64,000 bases of DNA from Ruminococcus sp. (lineage in GTDB: Bacteria > Bacillota > Clostridia > Oscillospirales > Ruminococcaceae): assembly GCA_029060305.1 (NCBI GenBank), contig JAIDUG010000055.1:62001-126000 (forward strand), read 5' to 3'. The number at the start of each line of letters is the position of its first letter. Positions within the stretch are counted from its first letter, which is position 1. Shown here piece by piece: positions 17,466-26,826 of this stretch. The notes below the pieces were generated by a model. It was not told where the DNA came from, ran no database searches, and was given only the letters and a program-made list of their open reading frames with translations. The translations under genes were made by a program, and so were the position numbers.

Positions 17466-19478
17466 GTGAAAAGATTTCTTATACTGTTTGTGATACTGAT
17501 AAATATTTCAGTCGGACTTCCTGTTAATGCAATGCCGTATATTTCCTATAACTATGATAATTTCGGAGATGCTCTGCCGTCTCAGGCAGGGTACACTGTA
17601 CAGAAAATTTTTTCGTACGGTTTCAGTGAACCAAAAGACATTTTTTTCAGTGGTGAAAACTTCTATATAGCAGATACCGGAAACAACAGAATAGTCGTTA
17701 TTGACAGTGAACTTGAAAGCATGGTTGAAATATATGATAAATTCGTAATGCCTGACGGTTCGGAGACAAGCCTGAATCAGCCTAAGGGAGTGTTTGTTTC
17801 GGAAGAATTTATATATATTTCTGATACTCAGAATAACAGAATAATTGTTGCGGATTTTAATTCGGAAGTTATTTCGGAAATTAAAAAACCTGTTTCTGAA
17901 ATTTATGACCAGAATAAGACTTTTCAGCCGTCTGCAATTCTTGCGGACAAAGCAGGAAATATATATACTGTCCTCAACAACATAACAACAGGTTGTGCAA
18001 TGTTCAGTAAGCAAGGTGAATTTATAGGTTTTTACGGTGCAAACCGTTCAGAAATGAGTTTTGTGACAATCAGGAATTATTTTGTTTCTGAGAAGAAAAA
18101 ATCACGTCGCATACGTAATATTCCGACAGGAATAAATAATTTCGATACTGACGGTGAGTTTATTTATACCTGTACTGAAAATTCTGAAAAGACGGTTGAC
18201 ATTATCAAAAAATTAAATTATTCAGGAAAAAATATTTTCACTGACAGGAAACTGCATTTCGGAGATTATGAACCAAAACACAATACTACCGGTTACAGTA
18301 AGCCTTCGATATGTGATATTGACGTTTCTGAAAACGGCAATATAAACTGTATTGATTCGGAAACAGGTCATATTTTTCAGTACGATAAGGAATGTAAATT
18401 GCTTTTTGTTATGGGGAATATTTCCGGACAGTCGGGAGGTTTTGAAAAGCCGTCTGCTATTGAGACCGCTAACGGTAATATATACGTTCTTGATTCCAAA
18501 AAGAATAATATAACTGTTTTTTCGGAAACAGATTTCGGTGTGACGGTACATAAAGCCGTTGATTTATATAATTCGGGATATTATTCTGAAGCCCTTGACT
18601 TGTGGTATGAAATACTGAAATATGACAGCAATTACAGTTATGCTTATAACGGTGTTGCTTATGCGTTGCTAAGGAACGGAGATTATAAATCCGCAATGAA
18701 GTACTCAGAACTTGCTGATAACTCCGAACTTTACAACAAGGCTTTTGAAGAATACAGAAGCGTTTTTCTGAAAGCCAATGCCGGAAAGATATTTTTGACT
18801 GTTATAGCTGTTACTTTGATTATATTATTCAGAAATAAATACAAGAAAAAAGTGGTTTCCGGAAAGAAAAAATGGATTAAATATACTGTCAGACACCCCT
18901 TTGAAAGTTTTGAGGATATGCGGTGGCAAAAAGCAGGTTCACTGAAAACAGCTTTTATAATAATAGCATTGTTTTTTTTCGGGACAATAGCAATTGACAG
19001 ATTGTACGGATTTCAGTTTGTGGCAGATTATGACAGAACTTTCAATATAATTCCCTACTTTATAAAAAGTATAGTTTTATTTGCAGTGTGGACTATCGGC
19101 AACTGGTCAGTGTGTACCTTGCTGGACGGAGAGGGAACTATTAAAAATATTTGTATTTATAGTGCATATTCGATTATACCGTATGTTGTGCAGATGTATA
19201 TAAACGTTATTCTTTCGCATTTTATGGTAAGAGACGAATATGTTTTAATGGAACTTATCGAAACGGTCGGAACAGTATGGAGTATTATTATGATATTTTC
19301 TGCAATAAAAGCTGTACATCAGTATTCATTGAAAAAAACTTTTACAGCGATATTTCTTACTGTTGTAGCAATGTTCATAATGCTTATACTTCTGATATTG
19401 TTCATAGTGCTTTTACAACAGATATGGATTTTTGTTTCTACTATCTTTACAGAAATTATTTACAGATTCAGGGTATGA
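17466..19478 (+). CDS. NHL-type beta-propeller, TPR and Yip1-like membrane protein
   Basis: A 670-residue protein. After a signal peptide (about 1-22) come repeated NHL-like blades to about residue 360: FYIADTGNNRIVVID, IYISDTQNNRIIVAD, IYVLDSKKNNITVFS. A TPR-like pair follows at about 365-430 (YNSGYYSEALDLWYEILKYD, YNGVAYALLRNGDYKSAMKYSE). One membrane segment near 440-457 precedes a Yip1-like domain with about five segments. The propeller and TPR should be outside the cell. The start is GTG with AAAGGAG. I know no experimentally described function; a scaffold for the secreted parts of the locus is possible. Confidence 0.8.
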   Translation: MKRFLILFVILINISVGLPVNAMPYISYNYDNFGDALPSQAGYTVQKIFSYGFSEPKDIFFSGENFYIADTGNNRIVVIDSELESMVEIYDKFVMPDGSETSLNQPKGVFVSEEFIYISDTQNNRIIVADFNSEVISEIKKPVSEIYDQNKTFQPSAILADKAGNIYTVLNNITTGCAMFSKQGEFIGFYGANRSEMSFVTIRNYFVSEKKKSRRIRNIPTGINNFDTDGEFIYTCTENSEKTVDIIKKLNYSGKNIFTDRKLHFGDYEPKHNTTGYSKPSICDIDVSENGNINCIDSETGHIFQYDKECKLLFVMGNISGQSGGFEKPSAIETANGNIYVLDSKKNNITVFSETDFGVTVHKAVDLYNSGYYSEALDLWYEILKYDSNYSYAYNGVAYALLRNGDYKSAMKYSELADNSELYNKAFEEYRSVFLKANAGKIFLTVIAVTLIILFRNKYKKKVVSGKKKWIKYTVRHPFESFEDMRWQKAGSLKTAFIIIALFFFGTIAIDRLYGFQFVADYDRTFNIIPYFIKSIVLFAVWTIGNWSVCTLLDGEGTIKNICIYSAYSIIPYVVQMYINVILSHFMVRDEYVLMELIETVGTVWSIIMIFSAIKAVHQYSLKKTFTAIFLTVVAMFIMLILLILFIVLLQQIWIFVSTIFTEIIYRFRV

Positions 19479-19481
19479 GAT

Positions 19482-21647
19482 ATGAAAATTATAAAAATTT
19501 TTTTAGTGATGATATTTACTGTTTTTTCGGTGACGGTTTCCGGAGCAGGCTATTCAGGAAGTACGGTCATTCAGGACTATCAAACCGGAGAATTTTCGCA
19601 CTGTACGGAATTACGGACTGTTGCAGAAAACGAAAACTATAAATTACTTGTTTATGATGAAACAGCGATATTTGGTTTGCAGGACAAGAAAGACGGTTAT
19701 ATATGGTGGTCGTCGCCTGATGAGGACTTCAGTAAAACAGAACTGTCACCAGTTGCAGTTGAAAATCTTAAGTCATCGGCAGTACTGAGGTATGGTGAAA
19801 CCGAAAAACGTACAGACAACAATTATTTGCGTTCAGGAAGTCCTGCCTGTACAACAGGAGTTACTGACATTGAAAACGGAATAAGGATTGACTATGATTA
19901 TGGAAGTTATGGATTTCACTTTTATATAGACTATACTCTTGAAAAAGACCATATGAAAGCAAGTCTGAAAACGTCGGAAATTGTCGAAAAGAATCGTACA
20001 GACGTTGCTACTGAAATAACTGTTTTAGGAGGTTTCGGAGCTTCAGACAGTACGGAAGACGGATATTTTATCATTCCGGACGGTAGCGGTGCATTGATAA
20101 ATTTCAATAACGGAAAATACGGAAGTACTTACAGGCGGAAAATTTACGGCGACGACTTAACAGCAGTACCTGAAAAAAAGACTTCTGTTACAGAACAGAT
20201 TTATTTTCCAGTGTATGCAATAGTCCGTGAAAATAATGCTATGCTTGCGATTGCTTCAAAGGGTGATTCAAATGCTTTTATTAATGCGGAAGTTTCAGAA
20301 CAATCCGGCGGATATAATACCTGTAATTTTTCCTTTGTTCTGCGGAACACTGATACTTACTATATGTCGGGAAACACGACAGAACGTCTCACGGTTTTTG
20401 AGAACGGCGGAATTGATTCCGGAGATATTGAAATATTGTACTATCCTATTTCGGAAAAAAATTTATCATATGTTGACGTTGCGGAAATTTACAGGAAGTA
20501 CCTTACAGATAAATGCAATCTGAAACCTGTCACAAAGGAAAATTATTCGCCGTTGTATATTAATTTCTATGGTGGTACGGAAAAGAAAAAATCATTTTTC
20601 GGAATACCTGTTATGAAGAAACAGTCTATTACAGGTTACAGTGAAGCGGAAAATATTCTGAAAAATATCAATGCTGAAAATGTAGTTGTTTCCTATTGCA
20701 ACTGGACGGACAAAAGTATAAAAAATAAAACTGATACTACTGCGAAACCGTCTTCTGTACTGGGAGGAAAGAAAGATTTCCGAAAACTCAGGGACTATAT
20801 TAAAAATAATAATTATGAGTTTTACCCTATCACTGAAAATATTGAATATTATTCGGCTTTCGGAAACATTTCAGGAGCTGTGAGAGTTTCCGGAGTATAT
20901 GCGAAAATTCCGGATTATGATATAGTTTATGGTACGCCAGACGGTTACAGAAAAAAACGTTACCTATTATCTCCGGAAGATTTCGGGAAAGTTATCGGAA
21001 AACTTAGTAAAAATTATTCAGGAGCAGATTTCAGGGGAATATCTTTCGGGAAAACAACTTCCGTACTGTATGGAGATTACGGAAAAAATAAGACTACACG
21101 TTTTCGTGCTATGGAAAATATAGTAAAAAGTCTGTCGGAAACTGATGTTGATATACTTGCGGACGGTGCAAACGCTTATTCTCTGCCGTACGTGAAACAC
21201 ATTATAAATGTACCTTTAAATTCAAGCAGATATGATATTTTTGACAGTGATGTACCTTTTTTTCAGATTGTAATACACGGACTGATTCCATATACATCTA
21301 CAGCTGTAAATTCAAGTACGGATATTGACTATATGCTGATGATGTCAGCAGTTACCGGAAGCAATCTATATTATGAACTTATTTCAGGTGATACAGATAC
21401 TATCAAAGATACAGAATATAGCAGTCTGTATTATGCAAACGCTGGTTACTGGACGGAAACTATTAAGGAACATTATGATAAAATTTCGCCGTTGCTACGG
21501 TCGGTAAGCAATGCGACTATATCTGATTACAGGGTTGAGGATTCCGGAAATATTGTTACAGCGGAATATTCTGACGGTACGGTAATCAAGGCTGATTTTA
21601 CTGAAAAAACTATAACGTTCAATAATGAAATTATTAAACTGAGGTGA
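19482..21647 (+). CDS. Secreted protein, DUF5696-like
   Basis: A 721-residue protein with a signal peptide (about 1-23) and no other membrane segment. Conserved-looking stretches are LQDKKDGYIWWSSPDED near the N-terminus, YFIIPDGSGALINFNNGKYG near 190, and a C-terminal half with alternating helices and strands that could be a barrel (ADGANAYSLPYVKHIINVP, FFQIVIHGLIPYTS). I match it to DUF5696 from memory, a family I recall next to such ABC permeases in Bacillota; the assignment is moderately certain and its function is unknown. A carbohydrate-active role is inference. It starts 4 bases after the Yip1 gene. Confidence 0.72.
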   Translation: MKIIKIFLVMIFTVFSVTVSGAGYSGSTVIQDYQTGEFSHCTELRTVAENENYKLLVYDETAIFGLQDKKDGYIWWSSPDEDFSKTELSPVAVENLKSSAVLRYGETEKRTDNNYLRSGSPACTTGVTDIENGIRIDYDYGSYGFHFYIDYTLEKDHMKASLKTSEIVEKNRTDVATEITVLGGFGASDSTEDGYFIIPDGSGALINFNNGKYGSTYRRKIYGDDLTAVPEKKTSVTEQIYFPVYAIVRENNAMLAIASKGDSNAFINAEVSEQSGGYNTCNFSFVLRNTDTYYMSGNTTERLTVFENGGIDSGDIEILYYPISEKNLSYVDVAEIYRKYLTDKCNLKPVTKENYSPLYINFYGGTEKKKSFFGIPVMKKQSITGYSEAENILKNINAENVVVSYCNWTDKSIKNKTDTTAKPSSVLGGKKDFRKLRDYIKNNNYEFYPITENIEYYSAFGNISGAVRVSGVYAKIPDYDIVYGTPDGYRKKRYLLSPEDFGKVIGKLSKNYSGADFRGISFGKTTSVLYGDYGKNKTTRFRAMENIVKSLSETDVDILADGANAYSLPYVKHIINVPLNSSRYDIFDSDVPFFQIVIHGLIPYTSTAVNSSTDIDYMLMMSAVTGSNLYYELISGDTDTIKDTEYSSLYYANAGYWTETIKEHYDKISPLLRSVSNATISDYRVEDSGNIVTAEYSDGTVIKADFTEKTITFNNEIIKLR

Positions 21648-21653
21648 TTTTCA

Positions 21654-22556
21654 TTGAAAGAAAAAAGAAAAATTGCATATTCAAAAAGAAAATCACTTTA
21701 TGGTTACGGATTTATTTCGTTGTGGATTGTAGGAACAGTTGTATTTTTTGTGATACCGCTTGTAAAGTCTTTGGTGTACTCATTCAGTGAAGTGACTATA
21801 GATTCCGGAAAGACTATTACCGAATGGGTAGGATTTGACCAATATATAAAGGTTCTCACTGAGGATGAAAAATATACAGAATATCTTACGGATATGCTTC
21901 TTGAAACACTATGGAAAACTCCGCTTATAATTATATTTTCAATGTTTATTGCGGTGGTACTTAATCAGAATTTCAAGGGGCGTACTTTGGCAAGAGCTGT
22001 CTTCTTTCTTCCTGTAATAATTGTCACGGGTTCTGTGTATAAGATTATCACCGGTGATATAAGTTCTTCAGGAAACAATTCTACAGAACAGTTTTCTACG
22101 ATGTTTTCAACTGATTTGATAGGTGAATTTCTTGAGTTCATAGGAGTGTACGGAATAAGCGACAAATTTAATAATCTGATTTCTGCTGTTGCTGACAATA
22201 TTTTCGGGATAGTGTGGAACAGCGGTATACAGATTCTGTTATTTCTGTCGGCGTTACAGGGAATACCTGTTTCCGTCCGTGAAGCGTCAAGGATTGACGG
22301 TGCAACGGCTTGGGAGTACTTCTGGAAAATAACAATCCCATATATAAAGCCTTTCATATTAGCAAACGTAATATTTACAGTTATTGATACTTTCACAAAT
22401 CCACTCAATAAAGTTATGGAACGTATCGGGGTTATGCGTAATCAATGGGCATTCGGTGAGGCTTCTGCTATGTCGTGGATATACTTTGTTATCATTATGC
22501 TTGTAATCGGTATATTCAGCTTTTTATTCAACGGAAAGGAAGATTATTATGAATAA
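21654..22556 (+). CDS. ABC sugar-type permease, MalF/UgpA family (pair 2)
   Basis: A second MalF-type permease in the same locus, 300 residues. It has the N-terminal segment WIVGTVVFFVIPLVKSLVYS, FSEVTI, and the EAA loop REASRIDGATAWEYFWKI followed by TIPYIKP. The start is TTG at 21654, with GAGGTGA upstream. It overlaps its partner gene by 8 bases. No second solute-binding protein accompanies this pair. Confidence 0.9.
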   Translation: MKEKRKIAYSKRKSLYGYGFISLWIVGTVVFFVIPLVKSLVYSFSEVTIDSGKTITEWVGFDQYIKVLTEDEKYTEYLTDMLLETLWKTPLIIIFSMFIAVVLNQNFKGRTLARAVFFLPVIIVTGSVYKIITGDISSSGNNSTEQFSTMFSTDLIGEFLEFIGVYGISDKFNNLISAVADNIFGIVWNSGIQILLFLSALQGIPVSVREASRIDGATAWEYFWKITIPYIKPFILANVIFTVIDTFTNPLNKVMERIGVMRNQWAFGEASAMSWIYFVIIMLVIGIFSFLFNGKEDYYE

Positions 22557-23451
22557 GTTACCGGAAAAAATATGGGCATTTTTTCGGGGAATAATACTCA
22601 TAGGAGTCGGATTTATAATAATGTATCCGATTATATATATGGTAAGCTGTGCGTTTCGTGAAAGTGCTGATATGAATGACCCCTCTGTAATGTGGTTACC
22701 GAAACACTTTACACTTGACGTTATAAAAGATACCGTAAAAGCTATGGATTTCGGAAACACACTGAAAAATACTTTGTTTCTTAATGTAGGGTGTTCAGTT
22801 GTACAGGTGATTTCGTGTGCGGTGACTGGTTACGGATTTGCAAGGTTTGATTTTTTTGGAAAAAAATTTCTGTTTGCGTTTGTAATAATGATGATACTTG
22901 TTCCTCAGCAGGTAATATCGCTTCCTTTGTACACTCAGTTTATGAATTTCGGAGCAGGTATGTTTCGTGTAAATCTCATTGACAGTATGTTTACAATGTA
23001 TCTTCCGGCTGTCACTGCAAACGGTCTTAAATCAGGACTGATGATTCTGATATTCAGACAGTTTTTCAGAGGTCTGCCGAAAGAATTGGAAGATTCCGCA
23101 TATATTGACGGTTGTTCACCTTTGCGGACATTTGTAGAAATAATGCTCCCTAACGCTTTACCGGCTGTACTGACAGTTTTTTTGTTTTCGATGGTGATAT
23201 ACTGGAATGATTATTACACAAGCTCAGTGTTTTTCAGGAATACAAAAACTCTTGCACTTGTCCTTGAAAACCTCGACAACGAACTGAAAAAAAATCTGTT
23301 TGGTTCAGCGGAAGTGCAGATTAGTCAGCGTGAGCAGATAGTATGGAAAGAGGCAGGATGTCTTATTTCGATAACTCCGTTACTTGTTATGTATGTGTTT
23401 TTACAGAAATATTTCACCGCAGGTATAGAACATTCCGGACTTGTAATGTGA
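22549..23451 (+). CDS. ABC sugar-type permease, MalG/UgpE family (pair 2)
   Basis: Partner of the preceding permease, 300 residues, about six membrane segments. It carries the MalG-like N-terminus (MYPIIYMVSCAFRESADM), YGFARFDFFGKK, and the EAA loop (DSAYIDGCSPLRTFVEIMLP). It is the last gene of the locus. No strong terminator follows; 166 AT-rich bases lead to a lipoprotein gene with its own probable promoter. Confidence 0.9.
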   Translation: MNKLPEKIWAFFRGIILIGVGFIIMYPIIYMVSCAFRESADMNDPSVMWLPKHFTLDVIKDTVKAMDFGNTLKNTLFLNVGCSVVQVISCAVTGYGFARFDFFGKKFLFAFVIMMILVPQQVISLPLYTQFMNFGAGMFRVNLIDSMFTMYLPAVTANGLKSGLMILIFRQFFRGLPKELEDSAYIDGCSPLRTFVEIMLPNALPAVLTVFLFSMVIYWNDYYTSSVFFRNTKTLALVLENLDNELKKNLFGSAEVQISQREQIVWKEAGCLISITPLLVMYVFLQKYFTAGIEHSGLVM

Positions 23452-23543
23452 TTTCGGGACTTATAACAAATTTTATATACATTTTTTGTGCATATTGAAT
23501 AATAAACATTTTAAATTTACCGTAAAAGTTTCCGAAATATCAA

Positions 23544-23572
23544 TTTACTTTGGTTTCAGTTCGTGGTATAAT
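23544..23572 (+). promoter_or_regulatory. Probable promoter of the lipoprotein gene cluster
   Basis: TTTACT, 17 bases, TATAAT. The -35 is weak, but the same TTTACT-17-TATAAT form occurs before the XRE gene at 3483. Confidence 0.5.
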
Positions 23573-23617
23573 ATATAACAATACAGGAATATCCGTCTGA
23601 AACTGAAAGGAACGTAC

Positions 23618-25252
23618 ATGAAAAAATTATTATCTTTACTTATAGCTTGTTTGAGTATAACGTGTGTTTCGTGCGGACAGGACGTTCCGGCGGACGAACT
23701 CCCCACATCATCTACTGAAACAGTTGCAGAATCCACAACAGAAACAGAACAGAATGAAGTTTCAGCTTTTGTCGGAAAGTGGCAGGGCGTTAAAATCATA
23801 GAGGACGGCAAAGAATCGGATATATTTGTCGATATTCCGGTGTATGCGTTGTATCAGTTTGAATTTTGTGAGGACGGTTCTGTAAAACTGGGTGAAACTA
23901 CTGCTAAAATTGCCGGTAATGAAAATTCGTGGAAGTGGAATCGTACTTCAAAAAGTAACGAAATTGAGTTTTTTGACAGCGAAGACGACAGAGATATAAA
24001 TATACTTACACTTGATGGCGATTATCTTGTGGGTAAAGAAAATGATGATATATTGTATCTTGAAAAAGTTGACGAGTTTACGCCTTATTCTTTTGAAGAA
24101 GAAACTACTGAAAAAACAACTCACGAATATATCAATGCAGACCCAACAGCGTTCATAGGAAAATGGGAAGTCAAAAAACTCACGGTCAGCCAAAATAAAT
24201 CGTATCTTATGAGCGAGCCTCTTGTGGAAATATGTCAGCTTGAAATATGTGACGACTATACAGCAGTTATTTCAGGTGTTGAAATAAGCGGTTCTGAAAA
24301 GCCAGTAACTTATAAATGGGGAATGGTCAGCGAAACTGAAATAGAACTTGTTGACGATAACGGAAATATTGTCTTCTTTACTATGAACGGTGATTACCTT
24401 GTCTGCACTGAGAATAAAATTACTGTTTCACTTGTCAAGGTTGACGAGTTCACGCCGAAAGAATCCGAAGAAACTGAAAATTCAGCTATAAAGCAGTTTG
24501 TCGGAAAGTGGCAAGGCGAATATGTGGTTGACGAAAACGGCGAAAAATTGATTGACGATGATATACCGATGTTGTGCCAGTTTGAATTTAATGAGGACGG
24601 TACTTTGTCATTTGGTGAATTTCTTGCGGAAATACATGACAAAGGTGATTATACGTGGGAAGTTGCCGATTCAGAGACAATAACGTTACATTATTCCGGA
24701 AGTGAAGAAGATATAAATTTGTCTTTCGACGGCAAATATCTTATTTATTCAGACTATAAAGAAATTTATCTTGCAAAGGTTGACGAGTTTGTGCCGTATA
24801 ATTCTGAAACGGAAACTACTGAATCAGAAACGGAACAGGACGAAGTTTCAGCATTTGTCGGAAAGTGGCAGGGTGAGTATGCTGTTGACAAAAACGGTAA
24901 AAAAATTACTGATGATATTATACCTGAGTTTTATCAGTTTGAACTTAAAGAAAATGGTGTTGTATCGTTAGGTGAAATTCCTGCCGGAATTAATGAACCC
25001 GATTCTCTTTATTCATGGGAATATGTTGACGAAAATACAATAAAATTCGACGGCTATGGAGTTACTGAGAATATGCTGGTTGATATGAGTGGAGATTATC
25101 GTATATACAATACAGATAGTAAAGATTATCTGATATACAAGGCACACACTTTGAACGGCGAAACAGAGATTTATCTTGAAAAAGTCGATGAGTTTATACC
25201 TGTTGACTTTGACGAGTTTTACCAATTAGATAAGTCTTATGGATTAAATTAA
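23618..25252 (+). CDS. Lipoprotein with four tandem GKW...VDEF modules
   Basis: A 544-residue lipoprotein: MKKLLSLLIACLSITCVSC gives a signal peptide with lipobox VSC, then an acidic Thr/Glu linker. Four modules of about 100 residues follow, each opening with FVGKW or FIGKW and closing with KVDEF (at about 50-155, 170-285, 295-395 and 405-535). Each looks like an all-beta module with a GSV/GTL-type turn after FEFNEDG, reminiscent of lipocalin-like small barrels; this is inference. Linkers before modules 1 and 4 are nearly identical, also at DNA level, which shows a recent internal duplication. Two single-module relatives follow. Confidence 0.85.
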   Translation: MKKLLSLLIACLSITCVSCGQDVPADELPTSSTETVAESTTETEQNEVSAFVGKWQGVKIIEDGKESDIFVDIPVYALYQFEFCEDGSVKLGETTAKIAGNENSWKWNRTSKSNEIEFFDSEDDRDINILTLDGDYLVGKENDDILYLEKVDEFTPYSFEEETTEKTTHEYINADPTAFIGKWEVKKLTVSQNKSYLMSEPLVEICQLEICDDYTAVISGVEISGSEKPVTYKWGMVSETEIELVDDNGNIVFFTMNGDYLVCTENKITVSLVKVDEFTPKESEETENSAIKQFVGKWQGEYVVDENGEKLIDDDIPMLCQFEFNEDGTLSFGEFLAEIHDKGDYTWEVADSETITLHYSGSEEDINLSFDGKYLIYSDYKEIYLAKVDEFVPYNSETETTESETEQDEVSAFVGKWQGEYAVDKNGKKITDDIIPEFYQFELKENGVVSLGEIPAGINEPDSLYSWEYVDENTIKFDGYGVTENMLVDMSGDYRIYNTDSKDYLIYKAHTLNGETEIYLEKVDEFIPVDFDEFYQLDKSYGLN

Positions 25253-25256
25253 AAAA

Positions 25257-25272
25257 ACGTTTATAAAAACGT
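25257..25272 (+). terminator. Weak hairpin between lipoprotein genes
   Basis: ACGTTT/AAACGT with a 4-base AT loop, then CTTATTAT. Weak; probably partial termination or processing only. Confidence 0.35.
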
Positions 25273-25297
25273 CTTATTATAAAGGAGATAACAAATT

Positions 25298-26083
25298 ATG
25301 AAAAAATTACTTGCACTTTTAATTGCCTGCACAACTATTACCTGTGCTTTTGCATCATGCGGTGACAAAAAATCAGACAGCAACAAAGACGAATCTTCCG
25401 TTTCTGAATCAAGCGTATCTGAATCCGCTCCGGAAGAAGAATCCGAAGAAGAAACAACTGAAAAAACAACTGAAGAAGCAACTGAAGAAGATACTACAGA
25501 AGACGAAGAAGAAACAGAAAACGAAATCCCGACCATAGAAAAGACAACTTACGAATTTATCGAAGATGCTGACAAAACGGCTTTTCTTGGTAAATGGGAA
25601 TGTGAAAAACTCGTTATTGAGGGCGAAGAACTGACCGACCTTATGGGCTTACCGCTTTATGCAGTATTCCAGCTTGAAATAAATGAAGACGGTACTGCTA
25701 TGATGGCAGAAGCTGTTGCAGAACTCAGTGATTCCGAATCTGCTGTAACTTATACGTGGGGTGTTGTAAGCGATACTGAGATTGCAATTATTGACCCTAA
25801 TGACAATGCAATGTTACTTGCTCTTTCAGGCGATTACCTTATAGGTACTGAGGAGGGCTATGACGAACAGCTTTATCTTGCAAGAGTTGACGAGTTCACA
25901 CCTTTTGACTTTGAGAGTTTTATGAATGATTTCCAGCTTGACGGCGTTGGCGATACATCAGACAGCGAATCAGGTATTGACGAGGAAGAAACTTCTGAAA
26001 GTGAATCAGTATTAGATGAGGAAGAAACTTCCGAAAATACAGACGGTGAATCAGATGAATCAGTTGCTCCTGAAGTTGAATAA
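25298..26083 (+). CDS. Lipoprotein with one GKW...VDEF module
   Basis: A 261-residue relative of the preceding lipoprotein. The signal peptide MKKLLALLIACTTITCAFAS ends at a lipobox cysteine (ASC). A 60-residue Ser/Glu/Thr linker follows, then one module (about 85-200: FLGKWECEKLVIEGEEL, FQLEINEDG, VTYTWGVVSDTEI, LARVDEFTPFDF) and a second acidic Ser/Glu tail. The function is unknown. It has a strong AAAGGAG site and is 17 bases from the next copy. Confidence 0.85.
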   Translation: MKKLLALLIACTTITCAFASCGDKKSDSNKDESSVSESSVSESAPEEESEEETTEKTTEEATEEDTTEDEEETENEIPTIEKTTYEFIEDADKTAFLGKWECEKLVIEGEELTDLMGLPLYAVFQLEINEDGTAMMAEAVAELSDSESAVTYTWGVVSDTEIAIIDPNDNAMLLALSGDYLIGTEEGYDEQLYLARVDEFTPFDFESFMNDFQLDGVGDTSDSESGIDEEETSESESVLDEEETSENTDGESDESVAPEVE

Positions 26084-26099
26084 TTTACGAGGTTAAGTT

Positions 26100-26765
26100 A
26101 TGAAAAAGTTATTTGCACTTTTGGTTGCGTGTACAACTATGGTATGTGCTTTTGGCTCTTGCGGAGACAAAAAAGAAAATTCTGAGACCGAAAGTCAGTC
26201 TGTTGCAGAAAACGAAGAATCAGGAAATATTTCAGAAGAAAACACGGAGCAGATGTCCGAAGAAAGCGATACACAGTCAGAAATCAACGAATATATTGCT
26301 GATGATGCTGAAAAAACAGCTTTTTTCGGGAAGTGGGAATGTAGTAAACTTGTTGCCAACGGTCAGGAACTTACTGATTTGCAGGGGCTTCCGGCATATG
26401 CGGTATTTCAGTATGATTTTCTTGAGAATGGTACGATAGGACTTCCTGATTCCCTTGTGACAGCAAGCAACACTGAAAATCCTGTAACTTATCAGTGGGA
26501 AGTTATCGGCGAAAATCAGGTTGAAGTGAAAGGCTCTAACGGCAGTTCTGTTATATATAATCTTGACGGAGAACAGCTTACTAATATTGACGGAAACACA
26601 GAAATTTATCTGAAAAAAGTTGACGAATTTACAGAATTTGATTTTAAGGCATACTATGAAGAAATGATGTCTCAACAGAATAACGGCGGATATGTTCTTA
26701 CTCCGGTTGAAACAGGTGCAAACGGTGAGGTAGTCAGCAGAGGCGAACCGATTACTATTGAATAA
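26100..26765 (+). CDS. Lipoprotein with one GKW...VDEF module (second copy)
   Basis: A 221-residue paralog of the gene just upstream. The signal peptide and lipobox (MKKLFALLVACTTMVCAFGSC) and the module (FFGKWECSKLVANGQEL, YAVFQYDFLENG, VTYQWEVIGENQVEV, KKVDEFTEFDF) align over their full length with the 25298 gene. The tail differs (QNNGGYVLTPVETG). Tandem paralogs with diverged tails suggest binding to related but different partners. A strong terminator follows. Confidence 0.85.
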   Translation: MKKLFALLVACTTMVCAFGSCGDKKENSETESQSVAENEESGNISEENTEQMSEESDTQSEINEYIADDAEKTAFFGKWECSKLVANGQELTDLQGLPAYAVFQYDFLENGTIGLPDSLVTASNTENPVTYQWEVIGENQVEVKGSNGSSVIYNLDGEQLTNIDGNTEIYLKKVDEFTEFDFKAYYEEMMSQQNNGGYVLTPVETGANGEVVSRGEPITIE

Positions 26766-26775
26766 ATAAAGAAAT

Positions 26776-26797
26776 GACGGACTTGAAAAAGTCCGTC
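26776..26797 (+). terminator. Intrinsic terminator of the lipoprotein cluster
   Basis: A 9-bp perfect stem GACGGACTT/AAGTCCGTC with GAAA loop, then TGTTTTG. Confidence 0.88.
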
Positions 26798-26826
26798 TGT
26801 TTTGTAATTTATAAGGAGATATATTT

